A DNA stretch of 64,000 bases from Enterobacter kobei (GTDB taxonomy: Bacteria; Pseudomonadota; Gammaproteobacteria; Enterobacterales; Enterobacteriaceae), in assembly GCF_018323985.1 (NCBI RefSeq), contig NZ_AP024590.1, forward strand, positions 4,402,001-4,466,000, written 5' to 3'. Both the position numbers and the translations under genes were made by a program. Position 1 is the first letter of the stretch. Each line of letters opens with the position of its first letter. The notes under the pieces were generated by a model. That model saw nothing but the letters and a program-made list of their open reading frames with translations, made no database searches and was not told where the DNA came from. Shown in pieces: positions 26,177 through 37,969 of the stretch.

Positions 26177-27819
26177 GATAATTTCTCCAGCATTTGTGAG
26201 TTACTGGCACCGGGCGGTACCAGAGGCCAGACGTTTTCGAGTTCGTCGATTGAAACATGAAGCAGATAAGGCCCTTCGCTTGCGAGCAGGGTCTCTATCG
26301 CCGCTTCAACCTGGTCTTTACGGGTGATGTGCTGGCCAGGTATGCCGAAAGCGCGGGCCAGCATGAGGAAATCAGGATTATCGGTCAGGGTGGTTTCGCT
26401 GTAACGTTCCTGGAAAAACAACTGCTGCCACTGGCGAACCATGCCTAAGCGCTGATTATCAAGTAAGACAATCTTCAGCGGCAACTGTTTGCGTTTTACG
26501 GTGCCCAGCTCCTGCACATTCATCATGAAGGAGCCGTCACCGGAGATACAGATCACTGTATCATCCGGACGGGCGATCTGCGCGCCGACGGCGGCTGGCA
26601 GCCCGAAGCCCATGGTTCCCAGGCCGCTGGACGTGATGAAATTCTCCGGGCGGCTGTAGGTCATGTGCTGTGCGGACCACATCTGATGCTGACCCACATC
26701 GGTGGTCACCACGCACTCCTTCGGTTTACGGTCGGACAACTGCTTTAACAGCAGCGGCGCGTAAATCGCCTCGCCGGGATGATCGTAACGCCAGGCGTGC
26801 TCGCGACGCAGATCTGCGGTGTACTCACACCATTCGGTGATATTCAGGGGTTGCTGCAAGGCGTTCAGCAAGGCGGTTAAATCCCCCTGCAGGGCGACAT
26901 GCGCCTGACGCAGTTTATTCATTTCCGCCGGATCGATGTCCATGTGGATGACGCTGGCATGCGGCGCGAAGGTATTCAGTTTGCCGGTTACACGGTCATC
27001 AAAGCGCGCGCCCACGGCGATCAGCAGATCGCACTCCTGCACCGCAAGATTGGCCGCTTTGGTGCCGTGCATCCCCAGCATGCCGAGATACCACGGGTAG
27101 TCCGCTTCAACCGCGCCCAGCCCTTTTAGCGTGCAGGCAACCGGCATACGGGTGACAGCAGCAAAGTCACGCAGTGCGGGTACCGCCTGCGCCATGCCCA
27201 CCCCGCCGCCGACGTACAGCATCGGCTTTTTCGCCTGCGCCAGCATCTGCCGCGCCTGCTCCACCTCTTCCTGCGGGAAGGTTTCTTCTATATCAACGGT
27301 GGAAAAATGTGGCTCAAGATGGCCGGAAGCCAGCTGGATATCTTTGGGGATGTCGATCAACACCGGGCCGGGGCGACCCGAATTCGCTACCTGAAAGGCT
27401 TCCGCCATTACACGCGGCAACTCATCCAGCGACTGCACCAGAAAGCTGTGTTTGGTGCAGGCCAGCGATAAACCGATCACATCCACTTCCTGAAACGCAT
27501 CGGTACCAATAAACGGGGCGGCAACCTGGCCGGTGATGGCAACAACGGGAACGGAATCGAGTAACGCATCGGCGAGGCCGGTGATCAGGTTAGTCGCGCC
27601 AGGGCCAGAAGTGGCGATACAGACGCCGGTTTTACCGGTGGAGCGGGCATAACCAATGGCGGCCATGGCTGCCCCCTGCTCGTGACGGCACAACAGGTGT
27701 TCCACGCCGCCGTCATACAATGCATCGTAAACCGGCATAATTGCGCCACCCGGATAACCGAAGACGGTTTCAACTCCTTGTGCCCGCAAAGCATGTACTA
27801 CCCACTGTGCCCCGTTCAT
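26173..27819 (-). CDS. ilvG: Acetolactate synthase II catalytic subunit, intact
   Basis: This is a 548-aa thiamine-diphosphate enzyme condensing pyruvate with pyruvate or 2-oxobutanoate; isozyme II is the valine-resistant one. The catalytic Glu is in CRHEQGAAMAA and the ThDP motif runs from GDGSFMMNVQELGTV to the downstream NQRLGMVRQW. The reading frame is complete, unlike E. coli K-12 where ilvG is frameshifted. The product should therefore be active and growth not valine-sensitive on this account. It is the first structural gene after the ilvL attenuator. Confidence 0.97.
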   Translation of the reverse strand: MNGAQWVVHALRAQGVETVFGYPGGAIMPVYDALYDGGVEHLLCRHEQGAAMAAIGYARSTGKTGVCIATSGPGATNLITGLADALLDSVPVVAITGQVAAPFIGTDAFQEVDVIGLSLACTKHSFLVQSLDELPRVMAEAFQVANSGRPGPVLIDIPKDIQLASGHLEPHFSTVDIEETFPQEEVEQARQMLAQAKKPMLYVGGGVGMAQAVPALRDFAAVTRMPVACTLKGLGAVEADYPWYLGMLGMHGTKAANLAVQECDLLIAVGARFDDRVTGKLNTFAPHASVIHMDIDPAEMNKLRQAHVALQGDLTALLNALQQPLNITEWCEYTADLRREHAWRYDHPGEAIYAPLLLKQLSDRKPKECVVTTDVGQHQMWSAQHMTYSRPENFITSSGLGTMGFGLPAAVGAQIARPDDTVICISGDGSFMMNVQELGTVKRKQLPLKIVLLDNQRLGMVRQWQQLFFQERYSETTLTDNPDFLMLARAFGIPGQHITRKDQVEAAIETLLASEGPYLLHVSIDELENVWPLVPPGASNSQMLEKLS

Positions 27820-27902
27820 AGTTACTTCCCCGTCGTAAATCGTGAGGAACAGAATTTTATGCTAGTACTCATTCTTTGCTCCTCGTGGATGTTTTAAAGT
27901 CA

Positions 27903-27937
27903 TAAAAAAACCCCCGGACCTTTCGGTGCGGGGGTCT
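27903..27937 (-). terminator. ilv operon attenuator terminator
   Basis: On the minus strand a GC-rich stem, GACCCCCGCACC with GGTCCGGGGGT and an intervening GAAA, is followed by TTTTTTTAT. It lies between ilvL and ilvG and is the transcription attenuator controlled by ribosome stalling in the leader peptide. Confidence 0.93.
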
Positions 27938-27958
27938 TAGTTCGTTAAGGCTTGATTT

Positions 27959-28057
27959 TTAAGCCTTTCCTCGTCCAAGTGCAGCCCCGCACGGTGGGAT
28001 AATAATCACCACCACGCTAATCACGACCAGGCTAATCACTCGTAGAAGGGCTGTCAT
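27959..28057 (-). CDS. ilvL: ilv operon leader peptide
   Basis: This is a 32-aa leader peptide, MTALLRVISLVVISVVVIII followed by PPCGAALGRGKA. It is rich in Val, Ile and Leu codons and appears identical to the E. coli leader. Stalling at these codons when charged Ile, Val or Leu tRNA is scarce prevents formation of the downstream terminator hairpin. It was found by reading the region by eye. Confidence 0.96.
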   Translation of the reverse strand: MTALLRVISLVVISVVVIIIPPCGAALGRGKA

Positions 28058-28397
28058 TTTATATACTTTCTGGCTTCTTGTTCGAAGGAATACCTAAAGA
28101 GTTATCACAGACGGCGCGCAAAAGACAAGATTTATTTATAGACTCATTTTTATACCCGTCGCGCGTTTTGATAAAACCGCTTGTTTTATATGATGAAATT
28201 CTCATCTGAGAATAATTCAGTTTGTCGCGTCATCATTTCCTCTTCTGGCTCCCCAACCATTTATACGAGGCCCGTTCCATCCCGAAAGCGCAAAAAATGT
28301 AACGACTGAAAAAGCGCTGAACGCGCCACGCAGGATCACATTCTGATATATGCCGGCAACGTTTCCCGCGAACATAATGGCGGTTCAAGGAGGGATC
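28058..28397. promoter_or_regulatory. ilvL-yifB divergent region with the ilv promoter
   Basis: These 340 bases separate the divergent ilv operon and yifB. On the minus strand TTGTCT (28123-28128) and GATAAC (28101-28106) are spaced 16 and lie where the main E. coli ilv promoter is found; the stretch around them (GTGATAACTCTTTAGG, TCCTTCGAACAAGA) is conserved. AT-rich DNA at 28130-28210 is a plausible IHF/UP region, by inference. Towards yifB no clear promoter was picked. AAGGAGGGATC directly before 28398 is its ribosome-binding site. Confidence 0.65.
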
Positions 28398-29918
28398 ATG
28401 TCATTGTCGGTTATCTACACACGTGCAGCATTAGGGGTTACGGCACCGCTGATTACCGTCGAAGTCCATCTCAGTAATGGGCTTCCCGGCCTGACGATGG
28501 TGGGCTTGCCGGAAACTACGGTGAAAGAGGCGCGCGATCGGGTGCGCAGCGCAATCATAAACAGCGGTTATCAGTATCCGGCGCGAAAAATCACTATCAA
28601 TCTTGCCCCCGCCGACCTGCCAAAAGAAGGCGGGCGATATGATTTACCTATCGCTATCGCGCTCCTGGCCGCCTCTGAGCAGCTTACGACCGCTATGTTG
28701 AGTCAGTATGAGTTTGTAGGAGAACTGGCGCTTACAGGTGCATTGCGCGCCGTTCCCGGCGCAATCTCCGCCGCGATGGAGGCGATCAAAGCCGGAAGAA
28801 AGATTATTGTCGCCGCTGATAATGCAGACGAAGTCAGTTTACTCGGCTCGCCAGATTGCCTGATCGCCAGCCATTTACTGGAGGTTTGTGCTTTTCTGGA
28901 GGGGAAAAATACCCTGCATCACCCTGAGCAGACTTATGCGGACGATACTCCAAACGACAGCGATCTCAGCGACGTTATCGGCCAGGATCAGGGTAAACGA
29001 GCTCTGGAGGTGACGGCAGCAGGCGGCCATAATTTGCTACTGGTTGGCCCGCCGGGCACCGGAAAAACGATGCTCGCCAGTCGTCTTAGCGGGATCCTGC
29101 CGCCGCTGAACAACCATGAAGCGCTGGAAAGCGCGGCCATCCTGAGCCTGGTGAACGCGGCGATCCTTAAAAAACACTGGCGGCGCAGACCTTTCCGTTC
29201 CCCCCATCACAGCGCGTCATTAACGGCGATGGTGGGCGGTGGGACGATCCCCGCGCCCGGTGAGATCTCGCTCGCGCATAACGGCATTCTGTTTCTCGAT
29301 GAGTTACCGGAGTTTGAGCGTCGGGTGCTGGATGCATTGCGGGAGCCGGTTGAGTCGGGTCAGATCCATATTTCGCGGACGCGGGCCAAAGTAACCTATC
29401 CCGCGAGCTTTCAACTCATAGCTGCGATGAATCCCAGCCCGACCGGTCATTATCAGGGAAACCATAACCGTTCAACACCCGAACAGACGCTGCGCTATTT
29501 AGGCAAACTGTCCGGCCCGTTCCTCGATCGCTTTGATCTGTCGCTGGAGATCCCGCTGCCGCCGCCCGGCGTGCTGAGTCAGTCCAGCGGTCAGGGTGAG
29601 TGTAGCGAAAGCGTGCGGGCCAGAGTAGTCAGGGCGCGTGAACGTCAGTACGTACGGCAACAAAAGCTCAACAGCCGTCTGGAAAGCAGTGAAATGCGGG
29701 AATATTGTCAGTTGTCCGCCGAGGATGCGCACTGGCTCGAAGAGACACTTACGCGGCTTGGACTGTCGGTACGGGCATGGCAACGGCTATTAAAGGTGGC
29801 ACGTACCATCGCGGATCTGGAGGAACAGGACGCCATCCACCGACGGCACTTGCAGGAGGCGTTGAGCTATCGCGCGATTGACCGGTTGCTGATCCATTTA
29901 CAAAAGATGCTGGGGTAG
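28398..29918 (+). CDS. yifB: YifB/ComM-type Mg-chelatase-like AAA+ ATPase
   Basis: This is a 506-aa protein of the ComM/YifB family; in naturally competent bacteria ComM is a hexameric helicase that helps integrate incoming DNA by branch migration. An N-terminal Lon-like ChlI domain spans residues 1 to about 170 (GLPGLTMVGLPETTVKEARDR is its core). The AAA+ domain follows with Walker A LVGPPGTGKTML and Walker B GILFLDELPEF, and then a C-terminal lid (SYRAIDRLLIHLQKM). The start MSLSVIYTRAALG follows a strong AAGGAGG. It appears more diverged from E. coli than its neighbours. Confidence 0.94.
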   Translation: MSLSVIYTRAALGVTAPLITVEVHLSNGLPGLTMVGLPETTVKEARDRVRSAIINSGYQYPARKITINLAPADLPKEGGRYDLPIAIALLAASEQLTTAMLSQYEFVGELALTGALRAVPGAISAAMEAIKAGRKIIVAADNADEVSLLGSPDCLIASHLLEVCAFLEGKNTLHHPEQTYADDTPNDSDLSDVIGQDQGKRALEVTAAGGHNLLLVGPPGTGKTMLASRLSGILPPLNNHEALESAAILSLVNAAILKKHWRRRPFRSPHHSASLTAMVGGGTIPAPGEISLAHNGILFLDELPEFERRVLDALREPVESGQIHISRTRAKVTYPASFQLIAAMNPSPTGHYQGNHNRSTPEQTLRYLGKLSGPFLDRFDLSLEIPLPPPGVLSQSSGQGECSESVRARVVRARERQYVRQQKLNSRLESSEMREYCQLSAEDAHWLEETLTRLGLSVRAWQRLLKVARTIADLEEQDAIHRRHLQEALSYRAIDRLLIHLQKMLG

Positions 29919-29928
29919 AGCTGCAATA

Positions 29929-29953
29929 AAAAAGGGGCTTACGCCCCTTTTCT
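29929..29953. terminator. Bidirectional terminator between yifB and maoP
   Basis: An 8-bp stem AAAGGGGC/GCCCCTTT (29931-29938 with 29943-29950) has A residues to the left and TTCTTT to the right, between two convergent genes. Confidence 0.85.
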
Positions 29954-30292
29954 TTAATCTTCAGTTTCGGTGTAGTCTTCCGTACCTTCCACCTGCGGTT
30001 TACCGCCGGAGAGCGTATGGAAACGCTTAGGGCGCTTAATACGTGTCATGTACTTACTCCAGACACGTTCTGCTTCCGTTACCGGCTCACGCTGACCACG
30101 GCATACGGCGACAAACTGCACTTCTTCTTCAGTTGCCGGCTCACGCTTGCCGAGATCCAGTTCATTGAAGGCGTATCCGTGGCGCTCCAGCAACTGAGCC
30201 TCTTTGATGGTGAAGTCACCATGACGCGAGAACCCACGTGGATAGTATTTATTGTCGAAAAAACGATTCATCGTCGTAAAGCTTTCCGCCAT
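29954..30292 (-). CDS. maoP: Macrodomain Ori organization protein
   Basis: This is a 112-aa protein (formerly YifE). In E. coli it acts with the cis site maoS, located just upstream of maoP, to limit long-range contacts of the Ori macrodomain. The sequence MAESFTTMNRFFDNKYYPRG is highly conserved; no known enzymatic motif is present. It is divergent from hdfR across 118 bases that should contain maoS. The distinctive stretch GCTATTTATGGCGCGGAG (30318-30335) is a candidate, but I could not verify the motif. Confidence 0.93.
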   Translation of the reverse strand: MAESFTTMNRFFDNKYYPRGFSRHGDFTIKEAQLLERHGYAFNELDLGKREPATEEEVQFVAVCRGQREPVTEAERVWSKYMTRIKRPKRFHTLSGGKPQVEGTEDYTETED

Positions 30293-30410
30293 CCTGCACG
30301 CTCCTAATTCTTTGGCCGAGCTATTTATGGCGCGGAGTATTAGTTACGCTTGACAGAGTGTAAAACAAAACATTTAAATCATAACGACAAAAAAATTTGT
30401 GGAGAAAGCT

Positions 30411-31232
30411 GTGGATACGGAATTGTTAAAAACTTTCCTGGAAGTCAGCAGGACTCGCCACTTTGGTCGCGCTGCGGAAGCGCTGTACTTGACGCAATCG
30501 GCGGTCAGTTTTCGGATCCGTCAGTTAGAGAACCAGCTCGGCGTGAATCTTTTCACCCGGCATCGTAATAACATCCGGCTGACGCCTGCCGGAGAAAAGC
30601 TGTTGCCCTATGCCGAAACGCTGATGAGCACGTGGCAGGCTGCACGTAAAGACGTGGCGCATACCTCACGGCACAATGAGCTTTCTATCGGCGCCAGTGC
30701 GTCGTTATGGGAGTGTATGCTGAACGGCTGGCTAGGCCGCCTGTATCAGTCGCAGAAGAATTTACAGTTCGAAGCGCGCATTGCGCAGCGACAGTCGCTG
30801 GTGAAACAGTTACATGAAAGGCAACTGGATCTGCTTATCACCACCGAAGCGCCCAAAATGGATGAATTCAGCAGTCAGTTGCTGGGACATTTCACGCTCG
30901 CACTGTACTGTGCAGCCGCAGGTAAGGCGAAAGCCAGCCTGAATTATTTACGTCTGGAGTGGGGACCTGATTTTCAGCAGCATGAAGTGGGGCTTATTGC
31001 CAGCGATGATATTCCACTGCTTACCACCAGTTCCGCCGAGATCGCTCGTCAGCAACTGGCCACTCTGGAAGGATGCACCTGGTTACCGGTAGCCTGGGCA
31101 GAGAATCAGGCGGATCTGCATACAGTGACCGATAGCCTGACGCTTTCACGGCCGCTGTATGCCATCTGGTTACAGAACAGCGATAAACAGAGCCATATCA
31201 AAGATCTGCTTAAAATCAGCGTGATGGAGTAA
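30411..31232 (+). CDS. hdfR: LysR-type regulator HdfR
   Basis: This is a 273-aa LysR-family regulator; in E. coli it represses flhDC and affects gltBD. The N-terminal helix-turn-helix is FLEVSRTRHFGRAAEALYLT with QSAVSFRIRQLENQLG following. The start is taken as GTG at 30411 (VDTELLKTFLEV) after GGAGAA, matching E. coli; an ATG four codons upstream is less likely. It is about 6 residues shorter at the C-terminus than E. coli HdfR and has a small deletion near residue 115. As in E. coli it abuts the 3' end of an rRNA operon. Confidence 0.94.
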   Translation: MDTELLKTFLEVSRTRHFGRAAEALYLTQSAVSFRIRQLENQLGVNLFTRHRNNIRLTPAGEKLLPYAETLMSTWQAARKDVAHTSRHNELSIGASASLWECMLNGWLGRLYQSQKNLQFEARIAQRQSLVKQLHERQLDLLITTEAPKMDEFSSQLLGHFTLALYCAAAGKAKASLNYLRLEWGPDFQQHEVGLIASDDIPLLTTSSAEIARQQLATLEGCTWLPVAWAENQADLHTVTDSLTLSRPLYAIWLQNSDKQSHIKDLLKISVME

Positions 31233-31262
31233 AAAAACATGTGCAGGGACGCCATGTTTTAT
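31232..31262 (+). terminator. Probable hdfR terminator
   Basis: An 8-bp stem AAAACATG/CATGTTTT (31234-31241 with 31253-31260) directly follows the hdfR stop; the T residues are inside the stem. Confidence 0.55.
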
Positions 31263-31303
31263 CTTCAGGAGGGGGAAAACAGCAGGGGAAGCCAAATTTC
31301 AGA

Positions 31304-31338
31304 CAAAAAAAATCCTTTGCCGAAGCAAAGGATAATTT
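31304..31338 (-). terminator. rRNA operon terminator
   Basis: On the minus strand a 9-bp stem ATCCTTTGC/GCAAAGGAT with a TTCG loop is followed by TTTTTTT. It lies 3' of tRNA-Trp and ends the rrn transcript. Confidence 0.93.
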
Positions 31339-31340
31339 TC

Positions 31341-31416
31341 TGGCAGGGGCGGAGAGACTCGAACTCCCAACACCCGGTTTTGGAGACCGGTGCTCTACCA
31401 ATTGAACTACGCCCCT
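31341..31416 (-). tRNA. trpT: tRNA-Trp (CCA)
   Basis: This is a 76-base cloverleaf with encoded CCA end. On the minus strand it begins AGGGGCGTAGTTCAATTGG and has the anticodon CCA in a TCTCCAAAA loop. It is the last gene of the rRNA operon, 8 bases after tRNA-Asp, as in E. coli rrnC. Confidence 0.98.
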
Positions 31417-31424
31417 AATTAGGG

Positions 31425-31501
31425 TGGCGGAACGGACGGGACTCGAACCCGCGACCCCCTGCGTGACAGGCAGGTATTCTAACCGACTGAACTACCGCTC
31501 C
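31425..31501 (-). tRNA. aspT: tRNA-Asp (GTC)
   Basis: This is a 77-base tRNA with encoded CCA. The minus strand begins GGAGCGGTAGTTCAGTCGG and has the anticodon GTC in CTGTCAC. It lies between 5S rRNA and tRNA-Trp, the rrnC-type distal arrangement. Confidence 0.98.
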
Positions 31502-31553
31502 ACCGAATTTCTTTACCACTCCCGGCTGTCACCCCGGGTTACTGCTTAATTTG

Positions 31554-31673
31554 ATGCCTGGCAGTTCCCTACTCTCGCATGGGGAGACCCCACACTACCA
31601 TCGGCGCTACGGCGTTTCACTTCTGAGTTCGGCATGGGGTCAGGTGGGACCGCCGCGCTAGTGCCGCCAGGCA
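31554..31673 (-). rRNA. rrf: 5S ribosomal RNA
   Basis: This is a 120-base 5S gene. The minus strand runs from TGCCTGGCGGCACTAGCGC to GGGAACTGCCAGGCAT, whose ends pair, and it is near identical to E. coli 5S. It lies 90 bases 3' of 23S. Confidence 0.98.
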
Positions 31674-31763
31674 AATTCTGTTCGTCTAACGCCCTGCGGC
31701 ATTAAACGCTAATCTGTATCAGCTGAAAATCTCTCAAATTCGCCAAAACATCTTCGGCGTTGT

Positions 31764-34672
<2,909 letters not shown>

Positions 34673-34865
34673 TCACAACCCGAAGATGTTTCACTTCTGA
34701 TTGCAAAAATTTGAGAGACTCGAACACACTATTTTTCTTTTCTTATTACGGAGAAAAGAAACAGCGTGTCGTTTCAATTTTCAGCTTGATCCAGATTTTT
34801 AAAGAGCAAAACTTCGCAGCGCACCTTCGCAGGTACACTCTGAAGTTTTCTTGTTGAGCAGTGTA

Positions 34866-34941
34866 TGGTGGAGCTATGCGGGATCGAACCGCAGACCTCC
34901 TGCGTGCAAGGCAGGCGCTCTCCCAGCTGAGCTATAGCCCC
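34866..34941 (-). tRNA. tRNA-Ala (TGC)
   Basis: This is a 76-base tRNA with encoded CCA. The minus strand begins GGGGCTATAGCTCAGCTGG. The anticodon loop is CTTGCAC, anticodon TGC, with C at position 32 where the E. coli gene has T. It lies in the 16S-23S spacer. Confidence 0.98.
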
Positions 34942-35050
34942 ATACAGATGTAGTTAAACCTCAACCCTAATTCGTTTCCGATTGAGGAGTGGTTTAGCTA
35001 AGCATACTCACGTATGCAAACTTTGCCACAACAAAGCACGGGAGCGAATT

Positions 35051-35127
<77 letters not shown>

Positions 35128-35195
35128 GTAGAGGTTTTACTGCTCATTTTCTATCAGACAATCTGTGTGGACACTGCAAGGCAGGTTCTTTCAGG

Positions 35196-36735
<1,540 letters not shown>

Positions 36736-36867
36736 AAGTTTGATGCTCGTGAATTAAACTTCGTAATGAATTACGTATGTTCACTCCAGAGACTTGGTAT
36801 TCATTTAGCGTCCGAAGACGTTTAAGAATCCATGTTCTTGAGTGCCCACACAGATTGTCTGATAAAT

Positions 36868-36879
36868 TGTTAAAGAGCA
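36868..36879 (-). promoter_or_regulatory. rrn leader boxA antiterminator
   Basis: The minus strand reads TGCTCTTTAACA, the canonical boxA bound by NusB-S10 for rRNA antitermination, between P2 and 16S. Confidence 0.93.
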
Positions 36880-36917
36880 GTTGCGACGCGCTTTAGCGCT
36901 GTGTCGCGAGGTCCCGT

Positions 36918-36945
36918 ATATTACGTTTTCCTCGTTCAGAGTCAA
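36918..36945 (-). promoter_or_regulatory. rrn P2 promoter
   Basis: On the minus strand -35 TTGACT (36940-36945) and -10 TAATAT (36918-36923) have a 16-base spacer, followed by ACGGGACC. This is the internal constitutive rRNA promoter. Confidence 0.88.
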
Positions 36946-37038
36946 GCGATTATTTTGCTTTTCTCTGCCGGTCATTCCCGGAGGAAGACCTTCTGACCCG
37001 CCGGCCTGTAAGCCGTTGTTCCGTGTCAGTGGAGGCGC

Positions 37039-37066
37039 ATTATAGGGAGTTATTCCGGGCTGACAA
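37039..37066 (-). promoter_or_regulatory. rrn P1 promoter
   Basis: On the minus strand -35 TTGTCA (37061-37066) and -10 TATAAT (37039-37044) have a 16-base spacer, followed by GCGCCTCC. This matches E. coli rrnB P1 closely. The promoter begins only 22 bases from the murI stop, so UP-element and Fis sites would lie partly inside murI. Confidence 0.93.
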
Positions 37067-37087
37067 CCCCTAAATTCAAAAAATTTA

Positions 37088-37969
37088 TCAATCGTCTCTT
37101 TTTTGCTCGAAAACGTCCTGCACCGCGAGTTTTTCGAGCATTCCGAAGCCATAACGCTGCAAAACGGGTGCTAATTGTACAGCTTCAGGCGTGGCTTCCA
37201 TACAGAACGCAATATTTTCATCTGCTGATTTGGCATCAGGCGCGTCGTGTTCTAATAACCAGGCTGTACGGCGCGCAATAGCCGCACCGGAATCCACCAG
37301 CCGGGTGCCATCCGGAAGTACCTGCAACAGCTCCTCGCGCAGTAGCGGGAAATGCGTACACCCTAACACCACGGTATCCGGTGGCTCTGGCATCCGCAGC
37401 CACGGGCGCAAAATACGTTTCAGGTTTTCAAGCGGAACCGGGTGACCGTGCAGTTTCGCCTCAGCCAGTTCCACCAGCTCCGACGACCCCAGCATCTCTA
37501 TATGGCATTCATTCGCGAAACGCTGGATGAGTTCATGCGTATAAGGACGCTTTACCGTACCGCGTGTTGCCAGCAAGCCGACGATGCCGTTGGCCGTTAG
37601 GCGCGCCGCCGGTTTGATGGCGGGAACCACCCCTACAACCGGGAACTGAAATTTTTCACGTAGCGCGGGAAGAGAAACGGTACTGGCGGTATTGCAGGCG
37701 ATAACAGCCATTGCCAGGGGATAGCGAGCCTGAACGGCAGTAACAATGTTCAGCACCCGCTCAACAATAAAGGCTTCGCTTTTTTCCCCGTAAGGGAAAG
37801 CCACGTTATCGAAGGCATAAATGTAATGCAGATCCGGCAGCAGTTGCCGGATCTCATCATAGACCGATAACCCACCGACGCCGGAGTCAAACACCAGCAC
37901 GGTAGGTTTGAGGTCAGAAGGTGTAGCTGCCAGACAAGTTGTATTCTCGTCCTGCAGTTTGGTAGCCAT
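37088..37969 (-). CDS. murI: Glutamate racemase
   Basis: This cytoplasmic enzyme makes D-glutamate for peptidoglycan. The 293-aa protein has Asp28 in FDSGVGGLSV and the two catalytic cysteines, Cys92 in ACNTAS and Cys204 in LGCTHFPLL. The N-terminal extension MATKLQDENTTCLAA, which in E. coli mediates activation by UDP-MurNAc-Ala, is present. The C-terminus runs about 8 residues past the E. coli end (EKLAVQDVFEQKRDD). The first 56 bases overlap the end of btuB in another frame, as in E. coli. Downstream is the rrn P1 promoter, the rrnB-type context. Confidence 0.96.
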   Translation of the reverse strand: MATKLQDENTTCLAATPSDLKPTVLVFDSGVGGLSVYDEIRQLLPDLHYIYAFDNVAFPYGEKSEAFIVERVLNIVTAVQARYPLAMAVIACNTASTVSLPALREKFQFPVVGVVPAIKPAARLTANGIVGLLATRGTVKRPYTHELIQRFANECHIEMLGSSELVELAEAKLHGHPVPLENLKRILRPWLRMPEPPDTVVLGCTHFPLLREELLQVLPDGTRLVDSGAAIARRTAWLLEHDAPDAKSADENIAFCMEATPEAVQLAPVLQRYGFGMLEKLAVQDVFEQKRDD

